A stretch of DNA of 64,000 bases from Trichodelitschia bisporula (lineage: Eukaryota; Ascomycota; Dothideomycetes; Phaeotrichales; Phaeotrichaceae). Positions 1 through 9,538 of this stretch are shown in pieces. The notes beneath the pieces are model-generated. The model searched no databases and was not told the DNA's origin. It saw nothing but the letters and a program-made list of their open reading frames with translations. Within the stretch, counting starts at the first letter, position 1. Every line of letters begins with the position of its first letter. The translations under genes and the position numbers were made by a program. Location of the stretch: NCBI GenBank assembly GCA_010356995.1, contig ML996700.1, positions 124,001-188,000 on the forward strand, written 5' to 3'.

Positions 1-462
1 GCTTTCCATGACGCTTACGACTTGACGATGCCATGTGATGACCCGTTTACGACTGTGATGCCGGCATAGAGAAATATCCTTTGGCTCTTTTTGAAGATAC
101 CCATCTTATTGTGCAATATAGGCGAGCGAAAAGGTTGGGCATATATTCACCTCAATCCAAATTGTTGATAGATGGTTCTTTTGTCCCAAACACTCAGCTC
201 AGGCGTGTCATCATACTGTACTGCTGCCTGTGCTTAGAGTTCGCCTTTCCAGGAAGGGTTCCTTCAAGTCGCTTCTCGGGATGGCTGCGCTCTTAAGTAT
301 GACCTTCAAAGACTGCCAGGCGCAGAACGAAGGCTAAATATCAGTCCGCAATATTTTCACGTGGCACCGAGAGCTAGTAGTTTTAGACAGAAGACTAGCC
401 GTTGGCATAGGCAAGGCTATCAAAGTATGTAGATACCAATGTTTGAGACAACAGTCCCATCT
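1..462. other. Intergenic, no feature seen
   Basis: No open frame with recognisable protein similarity or codon pattern was found on either strand. It may hold the 3' flank of a gene outside the window and the terminator of the Nop8-like gene that ends at its right edge. Confidence 0.5.
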
Positions 463-2115
463 TCAAACAACCCTCCGGCTAAGTCTCTTATTCTCTCTCT
501 TCCTCTTCAGCTTCATTGCCTCCCTCTTCCTCGCCTTCCAAGCCCGATTGTTCTCCCCACGATGCTCCCAAAACCATTTCGAGAACTCGCTCTCATCCTC
601 ACCATCCTTTGCCGTTCCATTACCCTCAATGGCCCCCTTACTAGCTGGAGGAGCCTCAGCTCCGACGTCAGTCTCAGACTCCGAGTCCTTTCCGTCCTGC
701 ATTTCCTCATCCTCGTCTTCTTCACTCCGCTCTTCCGCGAAGAAAAACTGACGGTCGACAGCCGCCGTATCGGGCGTAGGTGCCGCACTGCGAATGCGTC
801 GCTGGCGATCCTGACCGAAGGGCGTCTGCGGAAAGTCTTCGGGCACTGCATGGGCATCCTCCATGTCCTCCTGGTCTTCGCCGATAGCGTCGAAAAACTT
901 GAATGAGGTGTTGATAGGGGCTGGCTTGGGAGTTCCTACGGTGGGGTCGGGGCGCTTGAAGAGCGCTTCCAGGGGGTGAACCTCCGTAGCCTCAGAAGTC
1001 GGTTCAGCAGAGGGTTTCGATGTAGACTTAAGCGACTCCAGATCGTCCAATGCCTGTTCAGACACAGAATCGTGCTCCGAACTATCAGAGTCACCCTCGG
1101 ATTCGTCTTCGCTGGACGAAGATGTGTCTCCGACAGAGCTCTCTGAATGATCCGATTCAACCTCCACACTAGACTTGTTCCCCACGGCTTTTTGGGCGGC
1201 GAGAGCGTCCTCTTCAGCTTGGGCTTTCCTCTTTGCCTCCTCAGCTTCCTTCCGACGTTGCTCCTCCTGCGCCGCTTTCCCTTCCCTACGCCTCTGTTTA
1301 GACTCGGACTCTTGTTCAATAACATTGCCATCCTCGTCGGCCCAACCTTTGCCTTCAAGGTATTCATGGGCCATCTTAGCATCTCCGGAGACCTTGGTGG
1401 TTTTGAGGAATGTCGCATGCTTCTGCGTCCTCTCGAACTCATGCACAACAAGCTCGCGGCTTTTGCTCTTCTTCTTTGACCTTTCCACGGGTGCTGGGAC
1501 ATTCGGCGGCAGTTTAGTGCGAAAGAGTACCTCCGGCTCATTGGTATATTTGGACGGCTCCCGTTTCCGCTTCTTGTCGTCCTTGGTTGAAGCCTCACTC
1601 TTCTTCTCTTTCTTGTCCCTCTTGGCCTTCTGCTTCTCCGACTCTGGCTCCGTGCGCCCACGCTTCACGACTCTGCCTTCCGGAAGCTCATATCCGAGCA
1701 AAACGCCGTCGCCGCGCTTGACCTTCTTGGACTTCTTCTTCGGCTCATCATCTTCAGCCACCGCAGCAGGTTGCTCTTCCTCCTTCAACTTGCGTTTCTT
1801 GTCCTTCTTATTCTCCTTCTCCTCGCGTGCCTCCTCGATCTTGACTTTGCTGCCTTTGAGGATGGCGCCGTTGAGCTTCTTGCGCAGCTTCTCCGCTTCC
1901 GTCTTGGGCATTTCGACGTATCCAAATCCCTTCTCCGGGAATGTTTGCAGGGTATGAAACGAGATGTTTGTCGCAAGAGGAAGTAGACTAGGCGGCAAAT
2001 ATGTTTTCAACAGTTCGGGAGTGAAAGGCGTGATATGTAGGCGCACGCGGTCGTCTGAGTTGGGCGTTTGCGGGTCGTTGTGAGGGGCAGGCTTTGTGTT
2101 CAAAGTCATGCTCAT
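463..2115 (-). CDS. NOP8: Nop8-like nucleolar RNA-binding protein
   Basis: A 550-residue intronless protein. The N-terminal ~85 residues look like a divergent RRM (VRLHITPFTPELL near the start, then KGFGYVEMP). A long Lys-rich stretch with many KKKSKK-type basic runs follows, then Glu/Lys coiled-coil sequence around residues 255-310, Asp/Glu/Ser acidic blocks, and a conserved-looking C-terminus (FSKWFWEHRGENNRAWK). This order (RRM, charged middle, short conserved tail) is that of fungal Nop8, a nucleolar factor for 60S subunit assembly. The first ATG in frame is at 2115; the frame stays open upstream to a TTG, which I do not use. A SRP40-like or other nucleolar RRM protein is the main alternative. 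The assignment rests on architecture and a few short motifs, not on a catalytic signature. Confidence 0.6.
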   Translation of the reverse strand: MSMTLNTKPAPHNDPQTPNSDDRVRLHITPFTPELLKTYLPPSLLPLATNISFHTLQTFPEKGFGYVEMPKTEAEKLRKKLNGAILKGSKVKIEEAREEKENKKDKKRKLKEEEQPAAVAEDDEPKKKSKKVKRGDGVLLGYELPEGRVVKRGRTEPESEKQKAKRDKKEKKSEASTKDDKKRKREPSKYTNEPEVLFRTKLPPNVPAPVERSKKKSKSRELVVHEFERTQKHATFLKTTKVSGDAKMAHEYLEGKGWADEDGNVIEQESESKQRRREGKAAQEEQRRKEAEEAKRKAQAEEDALAAQKAVGNKSSVEVESDHSESSVGDTSSSSEDESEGDSDSSEHDSVSEQALDDLESLKSTSKPSAEPTSEATEVHPLEALFKRPDPTVGTPKPAPINTSFKFFDAIGEDQEDMEDAHAVPEDFPQTPFGQDRQRRIRSAAPTPDTAAVDRQFFFAEERSEEDEDEEMQDGKDSESETDVGAEAPPASKGAIEGNGTAKDGEDESEFSKWFWEHRGENNRAWKARKREAMKLKRKRENKRLSRRVV

Positions 2116-2476
2116 GTCGGAGACTGTGTCGCACAAAGCTCTAAGATCCGGAATTAGACATTATAGGGCTCTCTCCAGTCCCTCCTCTTCTTTGTGTCGG
2201 AGGTGAAGCAGGACGAGAAAGCTTTGGATGTGGACTCGGCGCTTCCAACCGCCGATTTTCACGCCAAGCTATTCAAGCGTCGAGGGTCCGCCGACCCTTG
2301 ACCCTGAGGCTGTGTGTGGCGCAAGCGCCATCGGGATGGAACTTCCCGGCTTCCCCATCACGACCATCGCTTGGTGCTCCGAGTCGCATTCCTGAGTCGC
2401 GTTCATGATCTTAGTTTAGACTCCACCTCGTCATCGTCACTGTCGACAGTTCTTCTATGTAACAGAACCTCTAGTA
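2116..2476. promoter_or_regulatory. Divergent intergenic region
   Basis: A 361-base region between the Nop8-like gene (minus) and the small membrane protein (plus), so it must contain both promoters. No TATA-like or named factor site stands out. Confidence 0.4.
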
Positions 2477-3100
2477 ATGGCCCGATATGGATTCACGCTC
2501 TTCCTCGTGCTCCTAACGGTCCTCAGCCTCAGTCATCTCTCATATGCAGCCTGTCAGTCCAGAAAGCTTATCCCCATGATAGTAGAGCCACTAACCAACG
2601 ACGCCGTTCGTAGCCGCGACCTCCTTCTGCAAGTGCACCTGCTTCTCCAACAGCACTATCATCCAACTCGACGGTCTTCCTGCCTCATCGTCTGGTGACG
2701 CCCCCGCGACGCACCGCGACTCCAAGCAAACGCGCGGCACATGCAATGACTGCAACCGCAAATTCTGTTTAAGCTACAACTTGCCGATATGCAAGGGCGC
2801 GAAGGAAGATGATGTTCTGACGACGTGTTTCCGTATGCGGCTCCTCCCAGCTGGGTTGAGGATGCTAACCTTGGACAGAACGAGATTCTGCAAAGGATGA
2901 AGCTGTCGTGTTTATCTTCATCATCGCAACCACAGGGTTGCTGATATGGGCTGCTGTGCAGTCATGGGTGAAGCAATATGCTGGCGTAAGATCTCTGGCA
3001 GCTCTTGGGGGATTCCTGCTGACATGTGTTCCAGTCGTGGCGTGAAAGACGCACAGCCGTCTATGAGCCCATATCCAATGCGGGGGCAGATGAATCATAA
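2477..3100 (+). CDS. Small Cys-rich single-pass membrane protein
   Basis: Four exons (2477-2552, 2614-2832, 2879-2985, 3035-3100) give 155 residues; exon phases agree and the introns contain CTAAC-type branch sites. Residues 1-25 are a clear signal peptide (FLVLLTVLSLSHLSYAA). The lumenal part carries a dense Cys pattern: FCKCTCF, CNDCNRKFC, PICKG and TTCF. A membrane segment follows at about 107-126 (VVFIFIIATTGLLIWAAV), then a short basic tail. I recall homologous small membrane proteins as widespread in Pezizomycotina, with the same CFQRDSxKDE segment before the membrane helix, but know no function. Eight or more paired Cys suggest disulphides or metal binding in the secretory pathway; that is inference. 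The gene model is firm because all four exons are needed to join these motifs in frame. Confidence 0.8.
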
Positions 3101-3292
3101 TACAGGCGTTTGGGATTACGCTTTTGGGTTTATTATGGAGTTTGGCTGGGATACCCAAAACCGCCATGCTAGCAGATCTTGAGTCTAGATGGGGGACGCC
3201 GTTAATGCTACAGACGGATATGCTGGGCACTATGTACAGTGACAAAGTGGAGTTTGTCCATCGAATGTCGATTCCATTGCAACAAAGTGCGA

Positions 3293-4137
3293 CTACCGGC
3301 CGGTAATCCAGCTTGTCCAGCTTTTTGATGACTTTTCCACTGCCTCCGCCGTCTCTTCGCCCAACTGGTCGAGTGGGCCTCCTACGCTGGGTTGGCTGGT
3401 TTGCGGTGACAATGCAGCAGCCTCGGATTTGAGCATCTCTTTGTGCTCCCGTACCGAGTCTTGAACGGCTTTTGTGATGCCAAAACCTTGGTCTGAGCTA
3501 TGCGAATTGTTCGCGGCGACCCCTAGCTTTCCTCCCTTTTGCTCTTCTCTTGACAGGCCGCTAAACATGTAATCCTTGACGCGCTTCATGACGCCAGCCT
3601 TGGCTGCCTTCTCCCGCACGGCCTTTTGAATCTCCTGCTCCTCATGAATGAGGAGAATCTGGTCCTCGTTCGCTGTGCCCTTGGAGACGGCCTCGTAGGC
3701 AGCCGACAGATCGACTTCGCGTTGCGCCTGCTGCTGGGCATACCAGTCGTTCCGCTTGCGGCGGTTGTAGATCATCATATCACCGAGAGATACCGCCGTT
3801 ATGACCGTGGCCACAGCTGCAATTCCAATTAGCCAATGTCTGGTTGATTGCCGTACTCTGTACCGGTGAAGCCGATCAAGCCCAGGGTTGTGAACCGATG
3901 CGCCCTGTCCGCCCATACCCGTCCTCTGGCAACCACCCGGTCAAATGTAGTACCACTCTCCTGGCTCAGCTTTGCTCTTCGGGCCGCTTCGCGCAGCCGC
4001 GCAACCTTCTGCTGTGGTGTTTCATTCGTCGGAGCGGGGCCACTGATGGGGATGGTTGTGGCGCGTGGTTGAGGTTTTGCAGCGGCGTACGGGCCTGTAG
4101 GCGTGAACAGCGTCGCATCGCGCGCGGAGCGGACCAT
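3293..4137 (-). CDS. COX14-type cytochrome oxidase assembly protein
   Basis: Two exons (4137-3864 and 3816-3293) encode 265 residues; the intron has GT..AG ends and a GCTAAT branch site. The N-terminal ~60 residues are Pro/Thr-rich, followed by QQKVARLREAARRAK and then VWADRAHRFTTLGLIG, which leads into a membrane helix around residues 90-108 ending at SLGDMMIYNRRKRND. This is the signature of the fungal 'cytochrome oxidase c assembly domain' family (COX14 Pfam type). Members sit in the mitochondrial inner membrane, and yeast Cox14 helps assemble Cox1. The C-terminal half is a charged, partly coiled matrix or intermembrane tail (MFSGLSREEQKGGK). It is longer than yeast Cox14 but usual for Pezizomycotina. 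ATG 4137 is chosen because MVRSARDATLF matches the family's start; an open frame upstream to 4302 lacks such similarity. Confidence 0.8.
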
Positions 4138-4733
4138 CTTGGTTAATGTACGGAGGAGATGGATATCGTGAGCGGGGTTGTGCAGGTTCTTGGTATGGAC
4201 TGATGTTCGGAGCAGAACTTCGAAAGCTCCTGTGCGCACGCCACTTGGAGATGGATGGACGGATTTGGCGATTTCAGAGAAGGACCCACGCCCTAAAGTC
4301 AATAGCAGCTCAAAGGGAGCTTGCGCTTTGCAATAGAGCTCGGCGTAGTGATTGAGTGGCTTGACCTAAGGTGAGGCCATGAACTTTTTTGGGGCGCTTG
4401 TCTCGGTGACCAGTGGCCGAGTCTCCGAGAAGAGTCCGAGCCCTGGGCGTCAAGAGACGACATCCCAAGTATGTTCAACTGTATATACCCCGCAAGTGCT
4501 ACTGTTCGATGCAAAATTGGATTCTTCGAGTATACTATGAAGGAGGCAAATGCTCAATGAGAGTTCAGATCTCACGCAACACCAGTGCCATGGAAGTGAC
4601 GGCTCGCCTTCAGGATTAAGTCGATTTCGCGTCAATGCTAAATACACAAACGGTTCGCGCAACTTGCACTCCGTAGTCAACACCCTCCGCACCTATCGTC
4701 AAAAGTTCGCCCGTTCACGGCACTATCCTGAAG
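4138..4733. promoter_or_regulatory. Divergent intergenic region
   Basis: A 596-base region between the divergent COX14-type and DUF2458 genes, so both promoters must lie here. Several short open frames overlap on both strands but none resembles a protein. Confidence 0.4.
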
Positions 4734-5734
4734 ATGGACCAACCCAATGATTCTGGTGGCTCAAGCCTAGATATCGATGCAATCCTGAGATCCATTTCTC
4801 AGTTCATCCCTCAGCAACAGCCTCAGCTTGACCACGCTCCTACTGCTCAACCAGGACAGCAACAAGCTCAGCCTCAATTACACCATGGCAGTTCTTTTCA
4901 GAACCTAGAGCAGCAGCAAGTTCAGCTGTCAACCAAGTATACCGACACTCCTGCCTCAACCCCGACGTCCGCAACCAGCCTGTACGGCGTGATCTCTGGA
5001 CAGCAGCGGCGGCAATCGGACCCAGACGCCCAGCCACCGGCACGAACTCTATCGCCTACAATCAACCCAGCGACTATTACAGAATGGCGGACTGCCGTTC
5101 GCTGTGTGACCACGATGATGCAGCAAAATCCCCAGTTCGCCGCTCATGTTCGGAAGGTAAATGGCCTTCTTATGAAGCGGAGGCTGAAGCTTACAACTTC
5201 ATAGATGATAGCAGATCAAGATCAGAACTTGAAGCAGTGGTATGCGCGCAATCTTCTGATTCCGACGAATCTAACACTCCCTTAGGTGGAAAGACCGGGA
5301 AGCACTGATTGTTAAGCAAAAGTCACGGATTCAGCGAACCAAGGAGCTTAACAACACGCTGTAAGGAAATTACGCGGTCAGGTTATCATTCATCTAACCG
5401 ACATATAGGAAAGCACTTGGTGCCGCTCCTGCGAGTGATCCGGTATGTTGCTCCTTTGCGATATCCCTCAAACTCTAACCTTATGTAGACCGATGAAGAG
5501 AACATAGCTGAACTAGCCCATTTTGACGTGAAGGTATACAAGGCCTCGCAGCGTATGGTGGACGTTCACACTGGCGAGCTGAAGAGACTTGGAGTCCCTT
5601 TCTTTGGGATCAAACCTGAACGCGTCACTAAGACCCCCAGCAATGACCCGAACGACACCCGTATCACGGAAGAGCAACTGCTGCAGTTGCAGCGCAGGAT
5701 GATTGAATATCTAGAAGACCTTTACAGAGATTGA
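4734..5734 (+). CDS. DUF2458 domain protein
   Basis: Five exons (4734-5156, 5205-5239, 5286-5360, 5409-5442, 5489-5734) give 270 residues. The first ~100 residues are Gln/Pro-rich (repeated QQ, QPQ), likely disordered. The conserved region starts at TITEWRTAVRCVTTMMQQNP, runs through DQNLKQWWKDREALIVKQK and GLGAAP-like sequence, and ends in a long helical C-terminus (LQLQRRMIEYLEDLYRD). These blocks match Pfam DUF2458, a fungal family of unknown function; the WxxxREALIxKQ helix is its hallmark. Two exons are only 34-35 bases long, but each is needed to keep the conserved blocks in frame, and every intron ends with a usual AG. Function is unknown. The predicted structure would be an extended helical bundle, suggesting a structural or complex-forming role (inference). 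Confidence 0.8.
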
Positions 5735-6550
5735 GCCGTAATCTGGCTTGAGCTAGCCAGCGCTGTTGTGGAAGTGCTCCTGACCAGCTCTGCATACGCT
5801 CTTGTAACTTGCAATGGACTCGGAAGTCGAATGGGCACGGAGAGCGTCATAGGGGTGACGCACACGGAGGCAAACGGAGATTATCCGAAGGGGAATTAGA
5901 TAGCCTGCGAACCACGCGTGCTGTAGCAAGGTAACCTCACCCTCCGTTACACCACCTCTTTTGGCCAAGCCATTAACATAATACAGGAGAACTGAGCAGC
6001 AAGAGAGAATGGACAGCAAGAATATGCAAGCATCCTGTTTATTCTGACCAGTGAGAGACCATGTGAGAGTGAACTCATGTCATCCCAACCCTCATAGGGC
6101 GATATTTGGTGTTTGATATCCCTCGTAGACGGCCACGGGGGGTCATCGTTGGGAAATTGGGCTTAGGGGTGGAAGGAGAAGGAAGGTGCCTTTGCGGGGG
6201 GGGCGAGTTTGTACGACGAGCATGCGATGGTGGGCGCGCCGACCGGGAAACGGAAGGCACGGTGGGTAGCCGCCCGGCTCGTTCCTTCCTCAATCAGCAA
6301 CAGTGCCACGACTCCGCGCAAGTAGGCGACACACGCCAAGAACGTGCTCCAGAGGGTCTTGCGCAGACGAGTACAAGACCCATTTCCTCTTCTCCTCAAC
6401 CTAAACCCAAACATCACTCTCGCCATTCCTTTTCAAATTCCTTGATCCATCTCACAGCCCCCAACACTCTTTTTGTCATTCACACTATCATTCGCTCCAT
6501 CTTACATTCATCGGACCTACCCTAGTTTAGTCCTTGCTGTTGTCACAAAC
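5735..6550. promoter_or_regulatory. Intergenic region upstream of the wall protein
   Basis: An 816-base region without a supported gene. The last ~170 bases before the next start codon are pyrimidine-rich, as in many fungal promoters and 5' leaders. Confidence 0.4.
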
Positions 6551-8046
6551 ATGTACTTTGCTAAGCTTGTCCTTTTCGGAGGCGCGCTCACTGCCTATGG
6601 CGGTGCGGCCGCGCGCTTCGTTGGTCCTGTCGAGAGCGCTAGCTTCGGTGGCTATGTAAGTACTCCAGTGCATACTCCACTAGCTCTTGCTAACTATAGC
6701 AGTCTAAGGTCGTTGGTTCCGCCGTCGCTCCGACCGGTGTTCAGGTTGTCCCGTTCATCGAGGTCAAGAAGCCGATCGCTACTAACGCGCATTGGGACGT
6801 GATTGCTGGCCGCGCTGTTACTCCGGGTATGTCTTATGATGATTCAAGATTCCCCTGCGTTGTGTGCCAACTTTCCGTTTTGGAAGCGCATGGCGTAATA
6901 TCTCGTATCCTGGTACAATGCTAATACTACTTTGAAGTGTGCGACTCTTGCAGCGTTGGGCCTGGAGCGTTCTACCCTCCTTTTTCTTATTACGGAGGAA
7001 ACGAGCTAACGCATTATCAAGAAACTTTGGGCACCGCGTCCGATAGTACCCAGAGCACCGATAGCACCACGACCATCAAGGAGACGACCACCATCCAGCA
7101 CACGCGGACTACCGTCGTCACAACTCATCCCACGTCTGACGTATCAGCCTCGAGCAGCTGCACTAGTGCAACTTCGTCGACAATCGAGAGCTTGTCCAGC
7201 AGCGAGACGTACACGTCGACTATCACTAAGTCTGTGGTCAGCGTGACAGCGTTTTCCGCTTCAACCAACACAACCGACGCCACGCAAGCATCCCCGGTTC
7301 CTACCTCTTCCTCTTGCACTTCGTCTGTGGTTGTTGTCACGGCTACCGTCTCTACGTTTCGCTCTGATGTCGCCGGCTCACTTTCGCCTCAGATCACTCG
7401 CGCGGCTGCACCTGAGACCACTGGCTCCTCTGCATCTGAGAGCACTAGCCCACCGGCACCTGAGATTGCTAGCTCGGCTGTACTTGAGAGTACGAGCTCG
7501 GCGGCACCTGAGATGGCTAGCGCTCCGGTGCCTGAGGCTGTCGGCTCCCCTACGGTCAGCTGCTTTAATCCTTATGGCACTTTGAGTCTCCAACCGGGCC
7601 AGGCGTTTAACGGGAACATGTCGACTTTGATGTCGGTATGTGTCACGGCCGTTCAAACTCTCAGCAGCACGTCGTTCATGACCGTCACTCAGTCGGTCAA
7701 TCGGACCACTGTTGGTTTCCTCGGCACGGCTATTCCTCAAAACATGACGCAACCCTTCAGCAATTCAACTCGCACGGGAAACAGCACCGTGGCTCCTATG
7801 ACAACTGAATCCACTGCGTCCACCTCCACCGCCGATGCTCAATTCACCAACCAGACGGCTCCGGTTACCGCCACCGGTACTAGCACCTGCTGGGACGAAC
7901 CGCACAGCACATTCGGATCTTGCTCTGCGCCAAATGCGACCAAGACGCCTCTGCACAGCAATGCTTCACGCACTTCCGAGTTCAGAAACGGCATTGGCTG
8001 GACCGTTCTTGCGGTGGTCTGTGTCATCTACTTTCTGGGAATCTAA
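6551..8046 (+). CDS. Ser/Thr-rich secreted, probably GPI-anchored wall protein
   Basis: Three exons (6551-6655, 6703-6826, 6938-8046) give 445 residues. A signal peptide (FAKLVLFGGALTAYGGAAA) is followed by a short conserved-looking globular part with CDSCSVGPG. A very long Ser/Thr-rich region then runs to near the C-terminus and includes a run of eight-residue units ending in PE or LE (around 7395-7550). The final ~17 residues are hydrophobic (WTVLAVVCVIYFLGI), preceded by small residues and an Asn, which fits a GPI-attachment signal. Several NxS/T sites and Ser/Thr density predict heavy glycosylation. Role is likely structural or adhesive at the cell wall; no catalytic domain is visible. 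The start is set by the signal peptide in exon 1; the third exon alone would lack one. Confidence 0.75.
7395..7550 (+). repeat. Tandem 24-base coding repeat
   Basis: Inside the wall protein, about six imperfect 24-base units encode eight-residue blocks such as TTGSSASE, STSPPAPE, IASSAVLE, STSSAAPE and MASAPVPE. Units differ mainly at two or three positions, so copy number probably varies between strains. Confidence 0.7.
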
Positions 8047-8747
8047 ACTCTCTAACATCTAAAACGACACATTCAGCGACAGGGTTATGATGGTGTAGAG
8101 GTACGCTCTTGCTATTTTGCTACTCTGATGGGGCGAATGTTCGGTTTGATGTTCTACGGTAGTTTAGGTGGCCGCTTCTCACAGAAATAAAACCCATGCT
8201 TTCATGAACCAGCAACCGTGATGCTTGAGTGTATTGTGATATTTAGCCTTTAATCTGGCACTGTCCTTGGAAGGAGTGTCGTCCAGCATTGGCGGCCAGT
8301 TCAAGGAGATTGACTCCACGAGCAAGTTGACAGCCTTCACTTCTGATTGGCTGTTGACAATCTAAGGTTACTGACGCCAATCATGGAGACTCTCCATCTC
8401 TGTCGCTGTGATGAAGCAACTATTTTACCAAAACTCCGCAGCTCTGGAGTACTCTAGTTCTAGAACTAAAGCTTGAACACTGATTAGCGATGGATCCACG
8501 TGCTTCGCGCGCTAGCCCAACACCCAATCCGAGCACATCCAGAGCAACCGACGATCCCATACCCGATCCCAGGTCAGCCTTGGACAAGGCGGCTTGACGT
8601 CATGCCGGTTCGCGACTGACTCCGTCATAAGTATCGGCGACTTCCCGCGAACCCATCCCAAGTACCAAGCCACAGCGAACTCTACTACCGCAAGCTTAAT
8701 ATCTACCAAACACGCACCTAAACTTTAACCATCCACTCCACAACACA
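8047..8747. other. Intergenic, no gene seen
   Basis: A 701-base stretch with no supported frame. It must hold the wall-protein 3' end and the promoter of the next plus-strand gene. Confidence 0.4.
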
Positions 8748-9261
8748 ATGGCAAACAACGCAGGCCACTCCGCCAGCAACGTCCTCAAGCAAGGCTGGGC
8801 CAAAATTCACGTCCGTCCTCCCCCTTGTGCACTAAGTTTCCCACTAACCCACCCAGGGCGCCGGCGAAGTCATCCGCGGCAATGTCAACACCTTCGCGGA
8901 CGACGTCACGGGCACGAAGAACCCGCAGGACGCGGCTACCACCGAAGCCGGCGTCCGGGAGTTCGAAACGGGCAAGCCGAACCCGAGTACCGGCATCTCC
9001 GGTACTAACCCCCCGCGGGGTCCCCCGAATGCCAGTCACCCGGCCCAGGCGCCTGAGTTCTCGGCCGGTGCGACGACGGGGTCTTCTGGCCGTGCGCCGG
9101 ACCTCCCTCCTCGGCAGGCGGCTGGAACGGGGCCAGCGCCGCATCTCTCTGGACAGGCGGAGATGGGGCAGGGGGGTGTGACTGGGCAGCAGACGTTTGA
9201 TGGGACAGGGAGCTCTGGATATGCGGAGCAGCAGCCTGGGATGGCGGGGAGGAAGTTGTAG
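8748..9261 (+). CDS. Small hydrophilic Gly/Pro-rich protein
   Basis: Two exons (8748-8810 and 8857-9261; 46-base intron with a CTAAC branch site) encode 155 residues. The N-terminus, WAKIHGAGEVIRGNVNTFAD, is the only part that looks conserved; it resembles small fungal stress-type proteins with a HGAGExIRGN motif, some annotated near CsbD-like families. The rest is low in hydrophobic residues, rich in Gly, Pro, Thr and Gln, and predicted to be disordered, with no signal peptide or membrane helix. The composition resembles hydrophilin/LEA-like proteins, which suggests a dehydration or stress role, but that is inference from composition only. The downstream DUF3433 gene converges on it, leaving 277 bases between stops. 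Confidence 0.65.
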
Positions 9262-9538
9262 AGAGGGCAGAGTGTCACGGCCGAACCTTTAGACTGATGA
9301 TTCCTTCTTGTTAGCGTTAAAGAAGACAGTGTATTCGCACATTCCTATCCAAACGCTCATGTCCAAATGCTCTACCGCCTAGGTGCTTACAAATCCGACT
9401 TCCGAGTACTCCGAATCCAGTTCCTCCATGCGTAAAGGTATCGTCAAAACAGCCCACGTGCAAGCGCCTAACCCGATCCCTCCTTCCCATGCCCAAGCTC
9501 CATCAAACAGTTACTCTAAACTCGAAGTTACAACGATA

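Noticed and set aside
1175-1957. 260-codon plus-strand frame opposite the Nop8-like gene
   Set aside because: Ser/Leu/Phe-rich mirror image of Lys/Glu codons in the real gene.
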